NCBI GenBank assembly: GCA_030597865.1
Contig: JAUVQZ010000049.1
Location: 1-13,812, forward strand
Length of the DNA stretch: 13,812 nt
Reading direction: 5' to 3'
Source: Pseudomonadota bacterium
GTDB taxonomy: Bacteria > Desulfobacterota > Desulfobulbia > Desulfobulbales > SURF-16
A program made the translations under genes and the position numbers. Shown here in pieces: positions 12,447 through 13,812 of the stretch (position 1 is the stretch's first letter; every line of letters starts with the position of its first letter). The notes under the pieces were generated by a model. The model saw nothing but the letters and a program-made list of their open reading frames with translations, made no database searches and was not told the DNA's origin.

Positions 12447-13812
12447 TCAGGTCTTGATATCGAGCAGATTGCCGATCATCTCATCACCGGCCTGGATCAT
12501 CTTGACGTTGGCCTTGAAGCTTGTCTTGGTGATCATCATGGAGACGAGTTCCTCGGCCAGATCCACATTGGACATCTCCAGGGAGTTCGGCACCAGTCCA
12601 CCAAGACCACTGGTGCCGGGCGCGCCGGTGTATGCCGCTCCAGAGGCCGTGGTCTCGCGGAACACCCCGCCCCCTTCGCTGAGTAGGCCATCCTGATTAG
12701 TGAAGTTTGCCAGGCCCACCTGGGCCTGTTCCAGCACCTGGCCGTTTGAGTAGCTTGCAGTGATCACACCATTGGTGTCCGAGGCCACTGATTGCAGGAA
12801 GCCAGCCCCATAGCCGTCCTGGTCCTGAGAGATGGTGGTGGAGGAGTTGGCATACTGGCTGGAGGCCAAGGACTGGGGTTGGAAGTCCGTGCCCGTGCCA
12901 CTGTACTCTGCCCCGAAATTAAGGGCGACTTCCTGATTCTGGCTGTCGCCGCTGAAGTTGGCGGCAAAGCTGTAGAAGGTGTCGGTATTTGCCAGATTGA
13001 TTCGATTATCAGGCAGGGTGGGGTTCACCTGACCATCGGCCGGCACATTATAGGCCTCAATGCTGGAAATCTCGCCGGAGGTGCTGAAGTTGATGGTGCC
13101 ATACATCAGGGCGCCGGCCCCTTTCTGGCTGGTGTCAACACCGGCCCGCTGGTCGGCCAGGGGGTCCACCGTAACCATAAACTCCCACTGGTTATTGGTG
13201 GCCGTTGTGTCGTAATAGACATCAACATTCTGACGGGTTCCCTGGCTGTCATAGATGGCCAGGGACGACTTGTATTCATAGTTTTCCGCAGCAATGGGCT
13301 CTGCGCCGGCCCCGGCCCGTCCGTCCCAGGCATCAAAGAGGGAGTCATTGGCCGTGCCATCCTCCGCTGCTGTTCTGGCATCGAGGTTGACGATCTGGGT
13401 GAGCTGGCCGGTGGCAACAGGGGCCGTGGTCTGCGGGATCTGGATATCACCGATGCTGCCCTGCCGATCACCTGTCGCTGGATCGAGCTGCCAGCCTTGG
13501 ACAAGGGAGCCGGTGGGGGTGGTAAGATAGCCCTGCTGATCATACTGGAAGTTGCCGGTGCGGGTGTACTGGTCGGCAACGGTGGTGCCGGGGTCGCGCA
13601 GGAGGAAATAGCCCTGACCACTGATCCCGAAATCCGAGGGGCTTTGGGTGCCTTCAAAGGCGCCCTGGGAGCTGGTCCGAGCCACTGAACTTACGGTGAC
13701 GCCACCCCCCACCTGGTCGGAACCCGAGGCCGTGGAAATGGTTTGGCTGCCAGCGTCCTGGAGGGTGACACGGGTGGCCTGGTAGCCCGGCGTATTGACG
13801 TTGGCAACATTA
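12447..13812 (-). CDS. flgE: Flagellar hook protein FlgE, N-terminus cut by window edge
   Basis: FlgE polymerises into the extracellular hook that joins flagellar rod and filament. The 454 visible residues start NVANVNTPGYQATRVTLQDA, the conserved N-terminal motif of rod/hook proteins, so only about 20-25 residues are missing. Next come SPSDFGISGQGYFLLRDPG and YTRTGNFQYDQQGYLTTPTGSLVQGW, both diagnostic of FlgE/FlgF/FlgG proteins. The variable middle (about 130-330) forms the exposed hook domains. The C-terminus NSLEMSNVDLAEELVSMMITKTSFKANVKMIQAGDEMIGNLLDIKT is the canonical D0 helix. Length (about 475) and the large middle region favour FlgE over FlgF or FlgG. The frame is open to the right edge, so the true start is outside. 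It is probably the last gene of a flagellar operon, ended by the bidirectional terminator 13 bases after its stop. Confidence 0.95.
   Translation of the reverse strand, partial: NVANVNTPGYQATRVTLQDAGSQTISTASGSDQVGGGVTVSSVARTSSQGAFEGTQSPSDFGISGQGYFLLRDPGTTVADQYTRTGNFQYDQQGYLTTPTGSLVQGWQLDPATGDRQGSIGDIQIPQTTAPVATGQLTQIVNLDARTAAEDGTANDSLFDAWDGRAGAGAEPIAAENYEYKSSLAIYDSQGTRQNVDVYYDTTATNNQWEFMVTVDPLADQRAGVDTSQKGAGALMYGTINFSTSGEISSIEAYNVPADGQVNPTLPDNRINLANTDTFYSFAANFSGDSQNQEVALNFGAEYSGTGTDFQPQSLASSQYANSSTTISQDQDGYGAGFLQSVASDTNGVITASYSNGQVLEQAQVGLANFTNQDGLLSEGGGVFRETTASGAAYTGAPGTSGLGGLVPNSLEMSNVDLAEELVSMMITKTSFKANVKMIQAGDEMIGNLLDIKT

Noticed and set aside
12792..13688. Plus-strand frame of 298 codons opposite flgE
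   Set aside because: It is glycine-rich low-complexity translation antisense to a clear FlgE sequence, with no ribosome site.

Overview
The window looks like chromosomal DNA from a motile, Gram-negative, anaerobic or microaerophilic bacterium. A deltaproteobacterium (Desulfobacterota, perhaps Desulfobulbales-like) is the best guess. This is inference from gene content and protein style: a two-domain rubrerythrin, an orphan hybrid histidine kinase with a Tll0287/DUF3365-like sensor, a solitary PstS-like binding protein beside a chemoreceptor, an Hsp20 beginning with an MVPWNWF-type N-terminus, and a flagellar hook protein. No phage, transposase, CRISPR array, tRNA or rRNA is visible.

Layout. 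Positions 1-4891 hold a minus-strand cluster transcribed leftwards: an M3-family oligoendopeptidase (pepF), a hybrid histidine kinase, and a triosephosphate-isomerase-like gene cut by the left edge. The last has lost the catalytic glutamate and several other TIM signature residues. After a gene-free gap of about 520 bases with a heptamer tandem repeat and a 7-1-7 Fur/PerR-like palindrome comes rubrerythrin (plus strand), closed by a strong terminator. Next on the plus strand are a secreted phosphate-type solute-binding protein and a methyl-accepting chemotaxis protein. The 365 bases between them contain a hairpin-rich, inverted-repeat-bounded segment that looks like a structured RNA or a small repeat element. 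This is the most unusual non-coding stretch in the window.

The right third has two small minus-strand genes (a single-pass membrane-anchored protein of unknown function and a polytopic DUF457/YdjM-like protein) four bases apart. They diverge from a plus-strand pair, Hsp20 and an outer-membrane beta-barrel protein, 32 bases apart. The pair converges on the 3' end of flgE (minus strand, cut by the right edge), and a perfect 26-bp bidirectional terminator hairpin separates them.

Themes: oxidative and protein stress (rubrerythrin, Hsp20, possibly the beta-barrel partner), sensing and motility (hybrid kinase, binding protein, chemoreceptor, FlgE) and housekeeping proteolysis (PepF). No single multi-gene novel system is evident. 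The best leads are the active-site-stripped TIM homologue, the structured element before the chemoreceptor, and the heme-motif-less Tll0287-like sensor domain.
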